From Ananas comosus (lineage: Eukaryota; Streptophyta; Magnoliopsida; Poales; Bromeliaceae), in NCBI RefSeq assembly GCF_001540865.1, contig NC_033637.1:398463-462462 (forward strand): a DNA stretch of 64,000 bases, given 5' to 3'. The notes below the pieces were generated by a model that saw only the letters and a list, made by a program, of their open reading frames with translations, was not told where the DNA came from and searched no databases. This document shows positions 22,836-34,186 of the stretch, piece by piece. Position numbers and translations under genes: made by a program. Each line of letters starts with the position of its first letter. The first letter of the stretch is position 1.

Positions 22836-23269
22836 TCCCGTTCACTTAAAAGCCTCGAAATTTATGGAGCTGGAATATTAGAGCATCTTTAATTATTTAT
22901 TTCTAAAGGATGGCCACTAGGGTCTAATTGTAAGAGCCATGTTCAAATAGGTCTCCTATCCTGTTCCTATTGCCACTCTAGTCACCTTAATAACTTAATT
23001 AGGACTTAGTTTACTCATACCTATCCCGAACCATTACTGAGCATTTATTAGATTCTACCCAAACACTCCCATGACAGGGTTTCTACAGTTCTACTAGATG
23101 GGATAGGATTTGGTCCACTCTAAGTAGTAATTAATTAGATCCAACACCATTGTGTAGTTTTTTTTTTTAAAAAAAAATACTACTTATTTTTTGTTCGAAT
23201 CCGAACTTTATTCTGCACACAATCATTTGGGAGTCAGAATTTTTCTTTGGTTAGTTTAAAAAAAAAGAC
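22836..23269. other. Intergenic, no gene seen
   Basis: AT-rich with a T/A homopolymer near 23159-23178. Confidence 0.45.
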
Positions 23270-23840
23270 TACCTGCCGTAGACAATCTGATTAAAAGGGA
23301 TGATCAGAAAATAACAAGTGTGTTTTCTGTGCTGATAATTTGGAAACGGTAGATCACTTGTTGATGGGATGTGTTGTTAGTAGATTTTTTTTTATTTCAC
23401 TCCTTGATGACTCTCATGTTTTCACCTTCACAGAGAATGTCAACACCGCTTGGGAGGCACTGGCAGTGAAGAGGTCACAGGGTGACACTGCGAAGGTCCA
23501 AATTCTTGTGGCAGCCACATGGTGGACGATTTGGAGTGAAAGAAATAATGTTATCTTTCGAAATCTATCAATAGACGCTATCCCTTCTGCTCACCGTATT
23601 GGACTACCGGTGAAGGAGTGGGCCGATTTTTATAGAGTTGTGTGAGCTTGGTGTTTGGCACACCATTCGTTTTTGTTGTTTGTTCTTATTTTGTATTGGG
23701 TTCTTCTTTCTTGCTCTTTTTTCTTTTGACTTTTTATTTTCTAAGGGCTCGGCTGTCTCACTCTGTGTAACTTAATTCACTTATTTAATGAATGAAACTG
23801 GTAGCGTGCTATTTTTTTCTTTAAAAATAGAAAAAGAAAT
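23270..23840 (+). mobile_element. LINE 3' fragment (zf-RVT domain and 3' UTR)
   Basis: Encodes the C-terminal zinc-binding region of a plant non-LTR reverse transcriptase: CVFC, then ETVDHLLMGC (C-x2-C, H, C pattern, from about 23319), then ATWWTIWSERNNVIF, stopping at 23645. The 3' UTR ends ATGAATGAAACTGGTAGCGTGCTATTTT. The reverse transcriptase and endonuclease parts are missing, so it is 5'-truncated and dead. Confidence 0.85.
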
Positions 23841-24242
23841 CCACAAAACCAAATTTACATGTTTGGATTGAGTCTTGCGACTTTGAAAAATGTTGAAAAC
23901 CATTTTTCTTTGGGAAACAAAAATTACAAAATTACCAGAGTCTAAAATCCAAAGGGAAGGTCAAACAATGGAGCTTATAAAAGTCAAAAGCAGATTTTAA
24001 AGGAAGGGAGGAGGACAAAGGTTTCTTCACAGCTTCCCACAGAAAAAAAAGCAGCAGCAGCCGAGATCCGTACAAAATACAATACATGGATTCTTTCTAC
24101 TCTTCTAGAAACGACATCTTTTCTAAGTCGGTAACCACAAACAAACACCACGGAACCATCTACGCGCGTGCTAACCCAGCTACAATAACTTTAAGATGGT
24201 AATTAGGAGTTGATCACCCATGTTGGACTATTGAGTTATGCT

Positions 24243-25969
24243 AGGTCAGGTGGGATCAAGTCGCGTTGGGTCCGATCGATATGCTGTTCATGCCTTTCAA
24301 TTTTTAGGAGTTCTATGGTACCGCAGTATTAAACCTTTCAAAATATTTAAAAAATATCAACTTTCAAAATATCATCATAGCGTGATTAAGGTGTTATCAA
24401 CACAAACATTTTGTTTTGGACGGAAAAATTAACCATCAAAGCTTCTATTGTAGCACATCTTTGTGTTTTTTGATTAAACATAGGTATATCCTATTTTAGG
24501 AGACAAGAGAGAAAAGAAAAAGACGGTAGGCATCAGATAGAGAGTGCATGACAGCCTACAAAACAAGGTCGAAATAGGAGAAAGAAAACGAAAAGCAAAA
24601 CTAAAGGAAAAGAAAATAGCAGCAGTGTCATGTCTGAAGCGTCTGAAGTGTCGATTTCCACAGTCGCACCGTACAAAGAACACTTCTTTTCAAGACTTCA
24701 CTCTGGCAAAGGCGATTATTGAAAATTCTTCTGTCCCGCTCGTTCCATAGCTTCCAGCAGCCTGCAGTGAAAAAGAGGTCGAAAATGGTTTTAGCTTGTC
24801 CAGATAATGCCATTCTTGTGTTGCTCCAGCGCTTTCCTAGCTTCCCATAGGAACATGTTGTCAATTTTTGCACGGAAGGACATCTTTGTTTTGGAGGAAG
24901 AAATTATCACCAAAACTTCTATAGTAGGATGTTGATGCTTTAACAACTATAATTTTCTAAAGTTATCAATCTGGGTACTGCACAATTATGAAACGGAATG
25001 GAAAGGTTAAACAAGCAAAGTGGGACTTCAATTGCTGAATGATAAGGCCATAAAGGCTCCATGCATTAGAATTGGTCGCAAAAGTACTCCGCAGTTTCTC
25101 GTAAATTGAAAGCATCTTCTGGAAACTCTTTCTTCTGGAAGTTTCGTATTGCACAATTTTAGATCAAAATTTAATTTTGGGAAAGAATGAATTGTTTACT
25201 TGATTGGACTTGGTTGCCTCTTTGTCCTACTCACATCAATTAAACATTATTATAAATCTTCTTTTTTGAACATTTTAAACCAATATAAGTCAACAAAGAG
25301 AAGGGGGTCAAGCCACGCATCAGCACTCGCAAAAGGGTCGGTGTTGGCGACTCAGGTGCTATATGGGTCCACATCGGGCCCCAGAGAAGCTTCCATTTTA
25401 GATCACAATATGCCTTTATTGATCATGTTGGTATCTCCATCTCGTGGAGTCATTTTAAAACTTATTCTTCCTAAATTATTCTTAGTGGAGTCACTATATA
25501 TAATTCATTACTTAAAAATAAACTTATTTCTATAGATGTTAGTTGAAAATTATTATGCTGGTAAAGTTCAAATTAATATTCTAAAACTAATATTTCCTTG
25601 GGCCTTGACCCATAAAATCACAGAAATTGTAATTTGTTATGGGCCAAATTCAAGTTGGGCTCACTTTTGGCCCACTAAACCTTTACGAACTTCGTCCGTA
25701 CGGCCCATTAGAAGGCCCAAGGTGGAGTCGGAATCCCCGAGATCTAGTTTTTCGGACCGTTGGGGGAGCATCATTGCACGAACTCATTAGAAAACAAGTG
25801 CGAAATCCACGACCGTTGCATTTCAAACACAACGCGAACTTCCCCGATCCCAAAGCTTTTTTTAAAAAGGAAAAAAAAAAAGCGAATGCGAAAGAGATAG
25901 AGAGTAAAAAAAACTACCATAATAGGAAGAGTGCTACACAGAAGATAAGAGAGAGAGAGAGAGAGAGAG
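24243..25969. repeat. Duplicated block, copy A (upstream of the glutaredoxin-like gene)
   Basis: Near-identical to 26411-28150 in the same orientation. Differences are scattered substitutions, a GAA insertion, and 25 bp near 27685-27709 present only in copy B. Copy A ends in a (GA)n run at the N (25970), exactly where copy B enters the 5' leader of the gene. Confidence 0.92.
24474..24880 (-). mobile_element. LINE 3' fragment, minus strand (copy A)
   Basis: The minus strand encodes GCWKLWNERDRRIFNN followed by VRLWKS, the end of the zf-RVT region of a plant LINE. 5'-truncated. Repeated at 26635-27040. Confidence 0.7.
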
Positions 25970-25970
25970 N
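25970..25970. other. Assembly join (single N)
   Basis: The left contig stops in a (GA)n run that in copy B lies about 50 bp before the glutaredoxin-like start codon. The right contig starts inside an LTR-like sequence. Confidence 0.85.
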
Positions 25971-26409
25971 AAATTTATACTTATCCTTAATTGTCATTAT
26001 ATTATTAGGAATAGGACTATATTCCTATATATAATATACGGGAGTTTTTAAAAAATCCTAGCCGTCATCTATCCTCTTTTCTCTCTTCCATCTTCTAGCA
26101 AGAAAGACGTCCTTTTGTAAGGGAGCTAGCACCCCTGTGAGGACATCGATCAAATCAAGAATCTCGTGTGGATACCTATAGAGGCCGGACGCGTGTGCGG
26201 CTTCAAGAGAACCGAATTCCACGATCATCAAATTGAGGAGAATATCTATCCGCGAAAAAAGTAAAGATTCGATCTTATTTTTCTTCTTTAATCTTAAACA
26301 TGAGGGATCCTAATTGCGTGGTTTTTGAGATTGGATCTCGAGAGTTTTCAAAAATCAAATTTGTTTGATTTCTTTTTCCGCTGCATTTTTACCGTACGCA
26401 ATTTTCTAA
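25971..26409 (+). mobile_element. Right part of a Ty1/copia-type LTR
   Basis: About 440 bp present only between the two block copies. It ends TTTCCGCTGCATTTTTACCG, then ACGCAATTTTCTAACA, the usual 3' end of copia LTRs (TAACA). Its 5' end is cut by the N. Copy A reads straight across the equivalent site without it, so it is an insertion in one copy only. Confidence 0.7.
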
Positions 26410-26410
26410 C

Positions 26411-28150
26411 AGGTCAGACCAAGTCGCGTTGGGTCCGATCGATATGCTGTTCATGCCTTTCAATTTTTAGGAGTTCTATGGTGCCGCAGTATTAAACCTT
26501 TCAAAATATTTAAAAAATATCGGCTTTCAAAATATCAATAGCGTGATTGAGGTGTTATCAACACAAACATTTTGTTTTGGACGGAAAAATTAATCATCAA
26601 AGCTTCTATTGTAGCACATCTTTATTTTTTTTTATTAAACAGAGATATACCCTATTTTAGGAGACAAGAGAGATAAGAAAAACACGGTAGGCATCAAATA
26701 GAGAGTGCATGACAGCCTACAAAACAAGGTCGAAATAGGAGAAAAAAAACGAAAAGCAATACTAAAGGAGAAGAAAATATCAGCAGTGTCACGTCTGAAG
26801 CGTTTGAATTGTCGATTTCCACAGTCGCACCGTACAAAGAACACTTCTTCTCAAAACTTCACTCTGGCAAAGGCGATTATTGAAAATTCTTCTGTTCCGC
26901 TCGTTCCATAGCTCCCAGCAGCCCGCAGTGAAAAAGAGGTCGAAAATGGTTTTAGCTTGTCCAGATAATGCCATTCTTGTGTTGCTCCAGCGCTCCGCTA
27001 GCTTCCCATAGGAACAGGTTGTCAATTTTTGCACGGAAGGACATCTTTGTTTTGGACGAGAAAATTATCACCAAAACTTCTACTGTAGGATGTTGATGCT
27101 TTAACCACTATAATTTTCTAAAGTTATCAATCCGGGTACTGCACAATTATGAAACGGAATGAAAAGGTTAAACAAACAAAGTGGGACTTCAATTGCTGAA
27201 TGGTAAGGCCATAAGGGCTCCATGCATTAGAATTGGTCGCAAAAGTACTCCGCAGTTTGTCGTAAATTGAAAGCATCTTCTGGAAACTCTTTCTTCTGGA
27301 AGTTTCGTATTGCACAATTTTAGATCAAAATTTAATTTTGGGAAAGAATGAATTGTTTACTTGATTGGACTTGGTTGCCTTTTTGTCCCACTCACATCAA
27401 TTAAACATTATTATAAATCTTCTTTTTTGAACATTTTAAACCAATATGAGTCAACAAAGAGAAGGGGGTCAAGCCACGCATCAGCACTCGCAAAAGGGTC
27501 GGTGTTGGCGACTCAAGTGCTATATGGGTCCACATCGGGCCCCAGAGAAGAAGCTTCCATTTTAGATCACAATATGTCTTTATTGATCATGTTGGTATCT
27601 CCATGTCGTGGAGTCATTTTAAAACTTATTCTTCCTAAATTATTCTTAGTGGAGTCACTATATATAATTCATTACTTAAAAATTAAAAAACCATCATCAA
27701 GTTGTGTTAAACTTATTTCTATAGATGTTAGTTGAAAATTATTATGCTGGTAAAGTTCAAATTAATATTCTAAGACTAATATTTCCTTGGGCCTTGACCC
27801 ATAAAATCACAGAAATTGTAATTTGTTCTGGGCCAAATTCAAGTTGGGCTCACTTTTGAACCACTTAGATCTTTACGAACTTCTTCCGTACGGCCCATTA
27901 GAAGGCCCAAGGTGGAGTCGGAATCCCCGAGATCTAGTTTTTCGGACCGTTGGGGGAGCATCATTGCACGAACTCATTAGAAAACAAGTGCGAAATCCAC
28001 GACCGTTGCATTTCAAACACAACGCGAACTTCCCCGATCCCAAAGCTTTTTTTAAAAAGAAAAAAGAAAAGCAAATGCGAAAGAGATAGAGAGTATAAAG
28101 AAACTACCATAATAGGAAGAGTGCTACACAGAAGATAAGAGAGAGAGAGA
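26411..28150. repeat. Duplicated block, copy B
   Basis: Second copy of 24243-25969. It runs into the (GA)n tract (28137-28160) and the start of the glutaredoxin-like gene, so it is the gene's real upstream region. It has several GGCCCA/TGGGCC motifs near 27832-27910. Confidence 0.9.
26635..27040 (-). mobile_element. LINE 3' fragment, minus strand (copy B)
   Basis: Same fragment as 24474-24880, with GCWELWNERNRRIFNN on the minus strand. Confidence 0.7.
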
Positions 28151-28161
28151 GAGAGAGAGAA
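28137..28161. repeat. (GA)n tract in the 5' leader of the glutaredoxin-like gene
   Basis: GA dinucleotides about 40 bases upstream of the start codon. The same tract marks the end of block copy A at the N. Confidence 0.8.
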
Positions 28162-28198
28162 AGAAAAAGAAAGAGACCAAGTTTTGATTTTTACAGCG

Positions 28199-29425
28199 AT
28201 GGGTTGCATCTCCTCCAAATTACTTGCCACCACCGCGGATTTCGATCGAGAGATCGAGTTCCCCACCAACGAAAACCATGTCGTCTCCCTCACCTCCACC
28301 ACCTATGGCTTGCTCAACCTCGAACGCCACGAAGAGAAGAGCGCATTGAAGGAATGGAGAAGATCACCCCATGTTTTCGTTGTTCCCCAATCGAAGAAGA
28401 GGGTTTCGAAAGAAGCAGCTCCAGAGATCATCAATGCGTGGGATCTGATGAAGGATCTCGAGGAAGAGGCGCCCATTTGGTCTCAGAAGAAGAAACCCGC
28501 TAAACCTCACGTTTCGATCCATCTATGGTCTCCGGCGAAAGCCATTGTCGCGGCTTCGCCGAAGAAGCCGAAGAGGAAGACGCTGGGGAGGGAGAACAAC
28601 AACAGCCCACTCCAGCCGAGTTCGGAAAAATCCGATCTCGATTCGAATCGGGTCTTGAAACCCTTGAATTCGTCGGAGAATTCGAAATGTGTGGGGCTCA
28701 GTTCGACGATTCCGAAAAGGAGCACTCCTTTGAGCGCAAGTACTCCTTTGAGTGTAAGCATTCACAGGTCAGGGAATGATTCTTCGGTTTCTTCGTCGAG
28801 ACGGAGCCTCAGCCCTCTCTTCGACCCGGAGCTTCTCGCTTCCATGGAAAGGGAGCTCCTCCTTTTCGATGAAGGAGAGCAGATCAAAAAGGTGGTAGCT
28901 TCGGAACCCGGTAGTCGAAAAGCACAAGAATCAAACTTGCTTCTCAATTCCTTTGAATTGAAGTGCCTGCCTGGGGGGGAAAACTCTGTTGTTCTCTACA
29001 CGACAACACTGAGAGGGATCAGAAAAACCTTTGAGGATTGCAATGCCGTCAGATCGACGATCGAATCGCACGACGTTCGGATTGTGGAGCGAGACCTTTC
29101 GATGGATTCGGGATATAGAGAAGAGCTCAGAATGCTGATGGGTACGAGGGAAGTGAAAGTCCCAGTTTTGTTTGTGAAGGGGAGATTGATCGGCGGAGCG
29201 GAGGAGGTGCTCAAGTTAGAAGAGGACGGGAAAATGGGGGTTATGTTGGAGGGGATTGAGAGGGCCAAAGAGTGGTGCAAAGGGTGCGGAGGGGTGAGGT
29301 TTGTGATGTGCAGGGATTGCAACGGGAGCTGCAAGGTGTTGGATGAGGAGGAGAAGAAGATGGTTAAGTGTGGGGAGTGCAATGAGAATGGGTTGATCCA
29401 TTGCCCGATTTGTTGTTCAGTTTGA
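28199..29425 (+). CDS. Glutaredoxin-like protein with C-terminal CxxC zinc-ribbon-like tail
   Basis: 408 residues, single exon. I start at MGCISSK because MGC gives an N-myristoylation/palmitoylation signal common in this family. The first 250 residues are Ser/Pro/Lys-rich and probably disordered. A glutaredoxin fold follows (about 261-355): SVVLYTTTLRGIRKTFEDC, then VPVLFVKGRLIGGAEE, the usual cis-Pro and GSH-binding GG region. The CxxC/CPYC redox site is replaced by TTLRGIRKT, as is normal for this plant group, so classical oxidoreductase activity is doubtful. Residues about 359-406 hold four pairs of cysteines (CKGC, CRDC, CGEC, CPIC) likely to bind zinc, as in vertebrate GRXCR1-type proteins. 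A (GA)n tract sits about 40 bases before the ATG. Confidence 0.9.
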   Translation: MGCISSKLLATTADFDREIEFPTNENHVVSLTSTTYGLLNLERHEEKSALKEWRRSPHVFVVPQSKKRVSKEAAPEIINAWDLMKDLEEEAPIWSQKKKPAKPHVSIHLWSPAKAIVAASPKKPKRKTLGRENNNSPLQPSSEKSDLDSNRVLKPLNSSENSKCVGLSSTIPKRSTPLSASTPLSVSIHRSGNDSSVSSSRRSLSPLFDPELLASMERELLLFDEGEQIKKVVASEPGSRKAQESNLLLNSFELKCLPGGENSVVLYTTTLRGIRKTFEDCNAVRSTIESHDVRIVERDLSMDSGYREELRMLMGTREVKVPVLFVKGRLIGGAEEVLKLEEDGKMGVMLEGIERAKEWCKGCGGVRFVMCRDCNGSCKVLDEEEKKMVKCGECNENGLIHCPICCSV

Positions 29426-30067
29426 TTCGCTGTAGTACGATAACCGAGTCCTACACCTTCTCTTAGTTCTTTTACTTGACTACATATCTTGAAATAGGTG
29501 GTGACGGTGGGTTGATTTATTAATGTCTACCCTTCCATGCTGTTTGTGGTCTACCAACTTGGAATTATATGAAACAACGTTAATTTAGTTTGTGTTCTTC
29601 TTCTTCCGATCATATCCCTTCGTACTTCGTTTGTCCGAGTCCGAGTCCCCAGACTCTTTGCAACTATGCTTACATGTCATATTTTGTATGTATAATTGGC
29701 AAATTCACCATGATGTATGTATATTACAGCTAATGAACTAAAACAGTTGTGACACTCCACTAGTGTGCGAAATGCAGAAATACTGCATACAGCTCGCTAC
29801 ATCTTTTTACAAGAATTTACCGCACAATGCATAGGCTTCGCATATAAAGGCATGCTGTAACCATACCACCCACAAGAACAATCAGTACGAGAAGCACTCC
29901 AGTTTGCTAGGAAGTGAGATGAAACCTCATACGCTAAAAACTACGAAGTAATAGCATACAAAAATATCTTTTCGAAAAGAGATAAATTTGCTCTCAGCGG
30001 GAATCTCAATTGCCTTTCTTACAAAACTCTCTCAAAAGATACTACAGAGTAAAGATAAGTCCCTCTC
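29426..30067. other. Convergent 3' flanks of the glutaredoxin-like gene and SmD2
   Basis: The two genes converge here. No other gene is seen; the region presumably holds both 3' UTRs. Confidence 0.6.
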
Positions 30068-31355
30068 TCATTTTGGATTCCTGAGAACAATTATAACAGA
30101 ATCCCCACGGAGGAACATCTTACTGATGAACCTATCCTTGTTCACAGGAAGTGCTTTTTTCTTGCCTTTACCAGTCTTCGGTACCTGAAAAAAAAAAAAA
30201 TCATCACACATGTTGAGATGATAAAAAAAAAATGACAGGACAGGAAGGAAAGAAGTCGCTGTGCATGAAGAATATACCTCAGTCCACATCTCCCTCACAT
30301 TCTCAAGAACCATGTTGCAGTGACGATCAAAGGCCCTGACACGACCAAGTAACTTCTTGTTGTTCCTACAGTTGATGAGCACCTGATCCAGCAGAGAGAC
30401 AAGTTCACAAATTAGAATTGTGGCACAAAAGGGGTTATTCCATGAAATGAAAGAGGGCAATTATTATTCTCTTCCCAATCACAGTAGAGTTCACATAGGC
30501 TGATAAGAAGCATTTACTCACTATGCAAGATTGTTAGCATTATATTCTCTAAGCAAGCTAGATAAAGTGTCACAATTCTTTTGTACTATAACTGCATAAA
30601 CATGACTGGTGAAAAGGTGATGCCTCTTACCTGTGTGTTATTCTTCACACTCATCATTAGAACTGATAGAGGACCAGTATTGAATTCCTCTTCCTCTTTC
30701 TTTACCTGTCATCAATAAGATGTAAGAAATGGTAATGTTAAGGGATTATGAATAGTAAGAAAAAGTGTGTTAGGATAAGTACAATTAGGGAAAAAAAAAA
30801 CAATGACTAAATACATTTTAGCATAAGGTGCCTGCACTAACGATTGACACATTATTCAGAAAGTTCAGCTTATACGCATCTACAACTAAAGTTGGCCCTT
30901 CGAGTATCTTCATTTCCAGTACTATAGTCACTAGGTTGTTACAAATGTACACGGTAAAATAGTATATTAAGTACCACTCAAGCAGAAGTTGTGTAATTAA
31001 TACTATGAATATTTTGTTACCTGATGAAACATTTTTTAACATTTTTGAGGAAACCATTACTCTCCGATAGAATTTGATGTATTTCTTTGAAATCAAACGT
31101 AATGGCTAGGGTAGATTCCAAAGTCAAACTTTTCAAATTTAAGCACTCATTTTAAAATGTTGTATAGTTCAGGTAAGGCTCATAAGCATTACAGCAAATT
31201 ATGATGAAACTCTAGGTATGGAGGACTAGTTTCTAGTAATAGTTCAAGCAATACAAAAGTGATTTAAGGATGAAGCACCTTCACAATTAAAATATATAAG
31301 CATTCTAAAGTTTCAAGTTGAAAGAACTTACAGTTGTATCCTCCTCCATTGACAT
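30068..31355 (-). CDS. SmD2: Small nuclear ribonucleoprotein Sm D2
   Basis: Core spliceosome protein; forms the seven-member Sm ring on U1, U2, U4 and U5 snRNA. Four coding exons on the minus strand: 31332-31355 (MSMEEDTT), 30631-30705 ([20 protein letters not shown] and on), 30278-30382 ([19 protein letters not shown] and on) and 30068-30184 ([19 protein letters not shown] and on). All junctions are in phase 0 with GT-AG ends, giving 106 residues, the usual size. Sm1 ([21 protein letters not shown]) and Sm2 ([15 protein letters not shown]) motifs are intact. A 5' noncoding exon probably lies near 33304-33430, since the donor GTGAGT and leader-like sequence are there, making a roughly 1.9-kb intron that holds a foldback element. 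Confidence 0.96.
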
Positions 31356-31965
31356 CCTGCAAAGCGAAGAAAAGAAAACGGCATTAGAGAAATACCGACC
31401 GAAAATCATGGAATTCTACTTTTACTTCCATTAGCATAAATGAATTGTAAAAGATGTAATAAAGCATACTAGGATATCAGAAGACTAAAATATGTGCAAA
31501 AATAGGATTACCGGAGGGTTGACGCCAAGCTGCTAGCTATTTCATAGATTTTTAATATTGTGAAAACTATTCAAATTCAAAATACGTTCCAGGACTCCAT
31601 ATTATTGAAAATTTAGCTTGGATAATGAGGACAACAGCAATAACAGAAGGTAAAAGAGAGGAAATAAACACGAGTATTTAAAGATTATATGACACCAAAT
31701 AACTATTCATGTACCATCTTACAAGAATTTATTCTATAAAATAGAAACAATAGCTATTTTTACAAAGAAACATTACGAGGGAAACAAATATTTAAGATAA
31801 GGAATAAACTTCATAACACAATTATAAAAACACAACTCTGTACAAAGATCTACGCCCTAAGAACCTCATAAGTGCATGAACTAAAAATTGACTCTTTCTG
31901 TCATGTCTTTATAAATCTTTCTTTTTAAAGAAAGTATATATATACTGGAATACTATCGGTAGGAA

Positions 31966-32573
31966 GGGCTCCGTTGCCACCCATTTGTTTTCAATGATCA
32001 AGCCTCCAAATCGACGATCGACACAATTTGAACATGATCTATACCACTTGAAACATCTAGAAATCAAATTTCATTCTTTTTCGATATCGTTCTCTTGTCC
32101 ATCAAATAGACACAAAAATGAACGGTTGAAAATGAATATCCTTTAAAAAATGATGATAGGACTCTTCTAATCAAGATCAAGAGTATGATCTTATTTTAAA
32201 TAGTTTTAAAAAAATTTTAATCAAAATTCAACTGATTTGGATATCTTTACGCCGTTAAATGAGAACATCTCATATTGACCGTTAAAATTATAAATTTTGA
32301 AACGCTTTGATCATTAGGCTAATGATGTAAAAAAGATTTGAAATTTNATCAAAATTCAACTGATTTGGATATCTTTACGCCGTTAAATGAGAACATCTCA
32401 TATTGACCGTTAAAATTATAAATTTTGAAACGCTATGATCATTAGGCTAATGATGTAAAAAAGATTTGAAATTTCATTTCTAGATACTTCAAGTGATATA
32501 AATCATATTAAACAGTATTGATCGTCGATTTGAAGACTCGATCATCGAAAACAAATGAGTGGCAACAGAGCCC
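31966..32573. mobile_element. Foldback/MITE-like element with long inverted ends, in SmD2 intron 1
   Basis: The ends GGGCTCCGTTGCCACCCATT (left) and AATGAGTGGCAACAGAGCCC (right) start inverted arms of about 110 bp that include TTTGTTTTC, CGACGATC and TTCTAGAT motifs in mirrored order. Noncoding. No clear target duplication. An N at 32347 splits the interior; about 120 bp left of the N (32226-32346) is repeated right of it (32348-32470). Confidence 0.72.
32347..32347. other. Assembly join (single N)
   Basis: ATCAAAATTCAACTGATTTG occurs directly right of the N and also from about 32220, so about 120 bp is repeated across the join. Confidence 0.85.
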
Positions 32574-32577
32574 GTTT

Positions 32578-32658
<81 letters not shown>
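32578..32658. repeat. Compound (CT)n(AC)n microsatellite
   Basis: About 35 bp of CT followed by about 45 bp of AC, adjoining the right end of the foldback element. Confidence 0.9.
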
Positions 32659-32661
<3 letters not shown>

Positions 32662-33303
32662 TTCTCAGAACATATCTTCTTTGTTGAGTTTTGTAATTAA
32701 TAAAAGCGCGCTGTAATTGAAGTTCAACACATGGTGAAAGTCACAAAGAAGTTTCTGATTCCGGAAGCTGGTTGAGTTACTACGAACTGGACAATCAATG
32801 AGTTTTTGCCAATCAGTTGAAAATGATAAGGTTTCACATAAATTGGACTTGTAAAAAGGTAAAGTTCAAAACTCTGAAACTAACTTCAAATATCCTTCAA
32901 ATGAGTAAGAATCAGCAACCATCTTAGTTCTATACTATTACTATCACTGGTACGATATTCAACTTTGTAGTTCATTCTAAAGCAAAAGGAGCAGCCATTT
33001 GAAGACCTAGCAAGGAAGATGTAAGGACATCACATAAAGCTTCAAATTGGGGAAAGTTGGAGGGACGATATTTTGACAAATCTAGTCATCTGATCACACC
33101 GTATGCTTATGTTAACTAGAAAAGGTGGTTAAAAAAGGGAAAGGAAAAAAAAAATCAAATACAGCAACCAGATCGCGTCAAGTACCTCCCCTTCTTTCTC
33201 TCCGTTTCAATCGAACAAGGATTGTAACATTAAACGGTAAGATTAATCTGCAACCACCGGATTCGAACACAAAATGAGGACAATAGAAGGGAAAGGTACT
33301 CAC

Positions 33304-33531
33304 CTGAGATGAGTGAGTGTCGGTGAGCTACAGCGGTTGCACGAAGGAGGAGGAGGAGGAGGAGGAGGAGAAGATTTATTTGCAGAGAAGCAATCTGAAT
33401 AGCGAGGAGGAAAACCCTAGGCGCAGGGGTTTTGATGGAGAGGGATCTTAGAATTCCGAAAATGCCCCTGAAGTGCTCATGGGCAACGTAATGTAGCAGA
33501 AGTGGGCCGGCCCGAAGAGAATGGTGGGCCG
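33304..33531 (-). promoter_or_regulatory. Proposed 5' noncoding exon and promoter of SmD2, with telo-box and site II motifs
   Basis: AAACCCTA (33412-33419) is a telo-box; TGGGCC occurs at 33503-33508 and 33525-33530 (site II elements). This pair is typical of plant housekeeping genes for translation and RNP assembly. A (GGA)n run lies at about 33345-33370. Confidence 0.6.
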
Positions 33532-34186
33532 CTTCACGGGCATTGAATTGTGCTCGCTTCTGTCGTGTGATTTAACTTCCATTTTATTTGAATTGTGCTC
33601 GATTATGTTGTGTGATTTAGCTTCCTTATAATAATTCAAACAAACTATTTTGTTTACAGAAAATTTTGGAACTGCAGTTTAGGTCAGCTCTAAATATTTT
33701 CATAAGCAGAGAAATGTCAAATTCAGCAGTTTAGAACCGTACACTGTAGATGCTAGTCATGGAGGTTCGTTACGTTCTAATCTTTGTTAGATAATCTAAC
33801 AATTTTTTTAAAAAAAAACTGTTAGAACCCTATAAATAAGAAAATGTTTTCCAGTCATCGCAGTTTGCAGTAATATTCACGAAAAGGAGGCATCCCAATA
33901 ATAGGCACCCAATCATCTCTCAATTTCAGTTTTATGTCGACTCAGCAACAGGAAACAGAGCAAAGACCATTCAGGACAGAGGAACCAGGAGTACCATAGA
34001 TAGCACAAGAGCAGCTGAAGTAAATCAACCTCAAAAGGGAACAAATCCAAATTTCAATAGCCTTGTTCTGCGGCAAGAAGTGCAACATATAAGCAAAAAG
34101 TCGCTTAACACACAAAAATGAGGCAAAGATACGAGAACAGAGATTACGACTCCTAAATGATTTAAGAAAGCATCTAATTTTTCATC
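33532..34186. other. Intergenic, SmD2 promoter side to the eS25 3' end
   Basis: No gene seen. Part should be the 3' UTR of the minus-strand eS25 gene. Confidence 0.5.

Noticed and set aside
25200..28089. Paired plus-strand ORFs repeated at 25.2/27.4 kb and 25.6/27.8 kb
   Set aside because: No domain resemblance; they repeat only because the whole block is duplicated.
24243..28150. True tandem duplication of the glutaredoxin-like promoter
   Set aside because: Copy A stops at an N exactly where the gene would begin, which fits an allelic join better than a promoter duplication.
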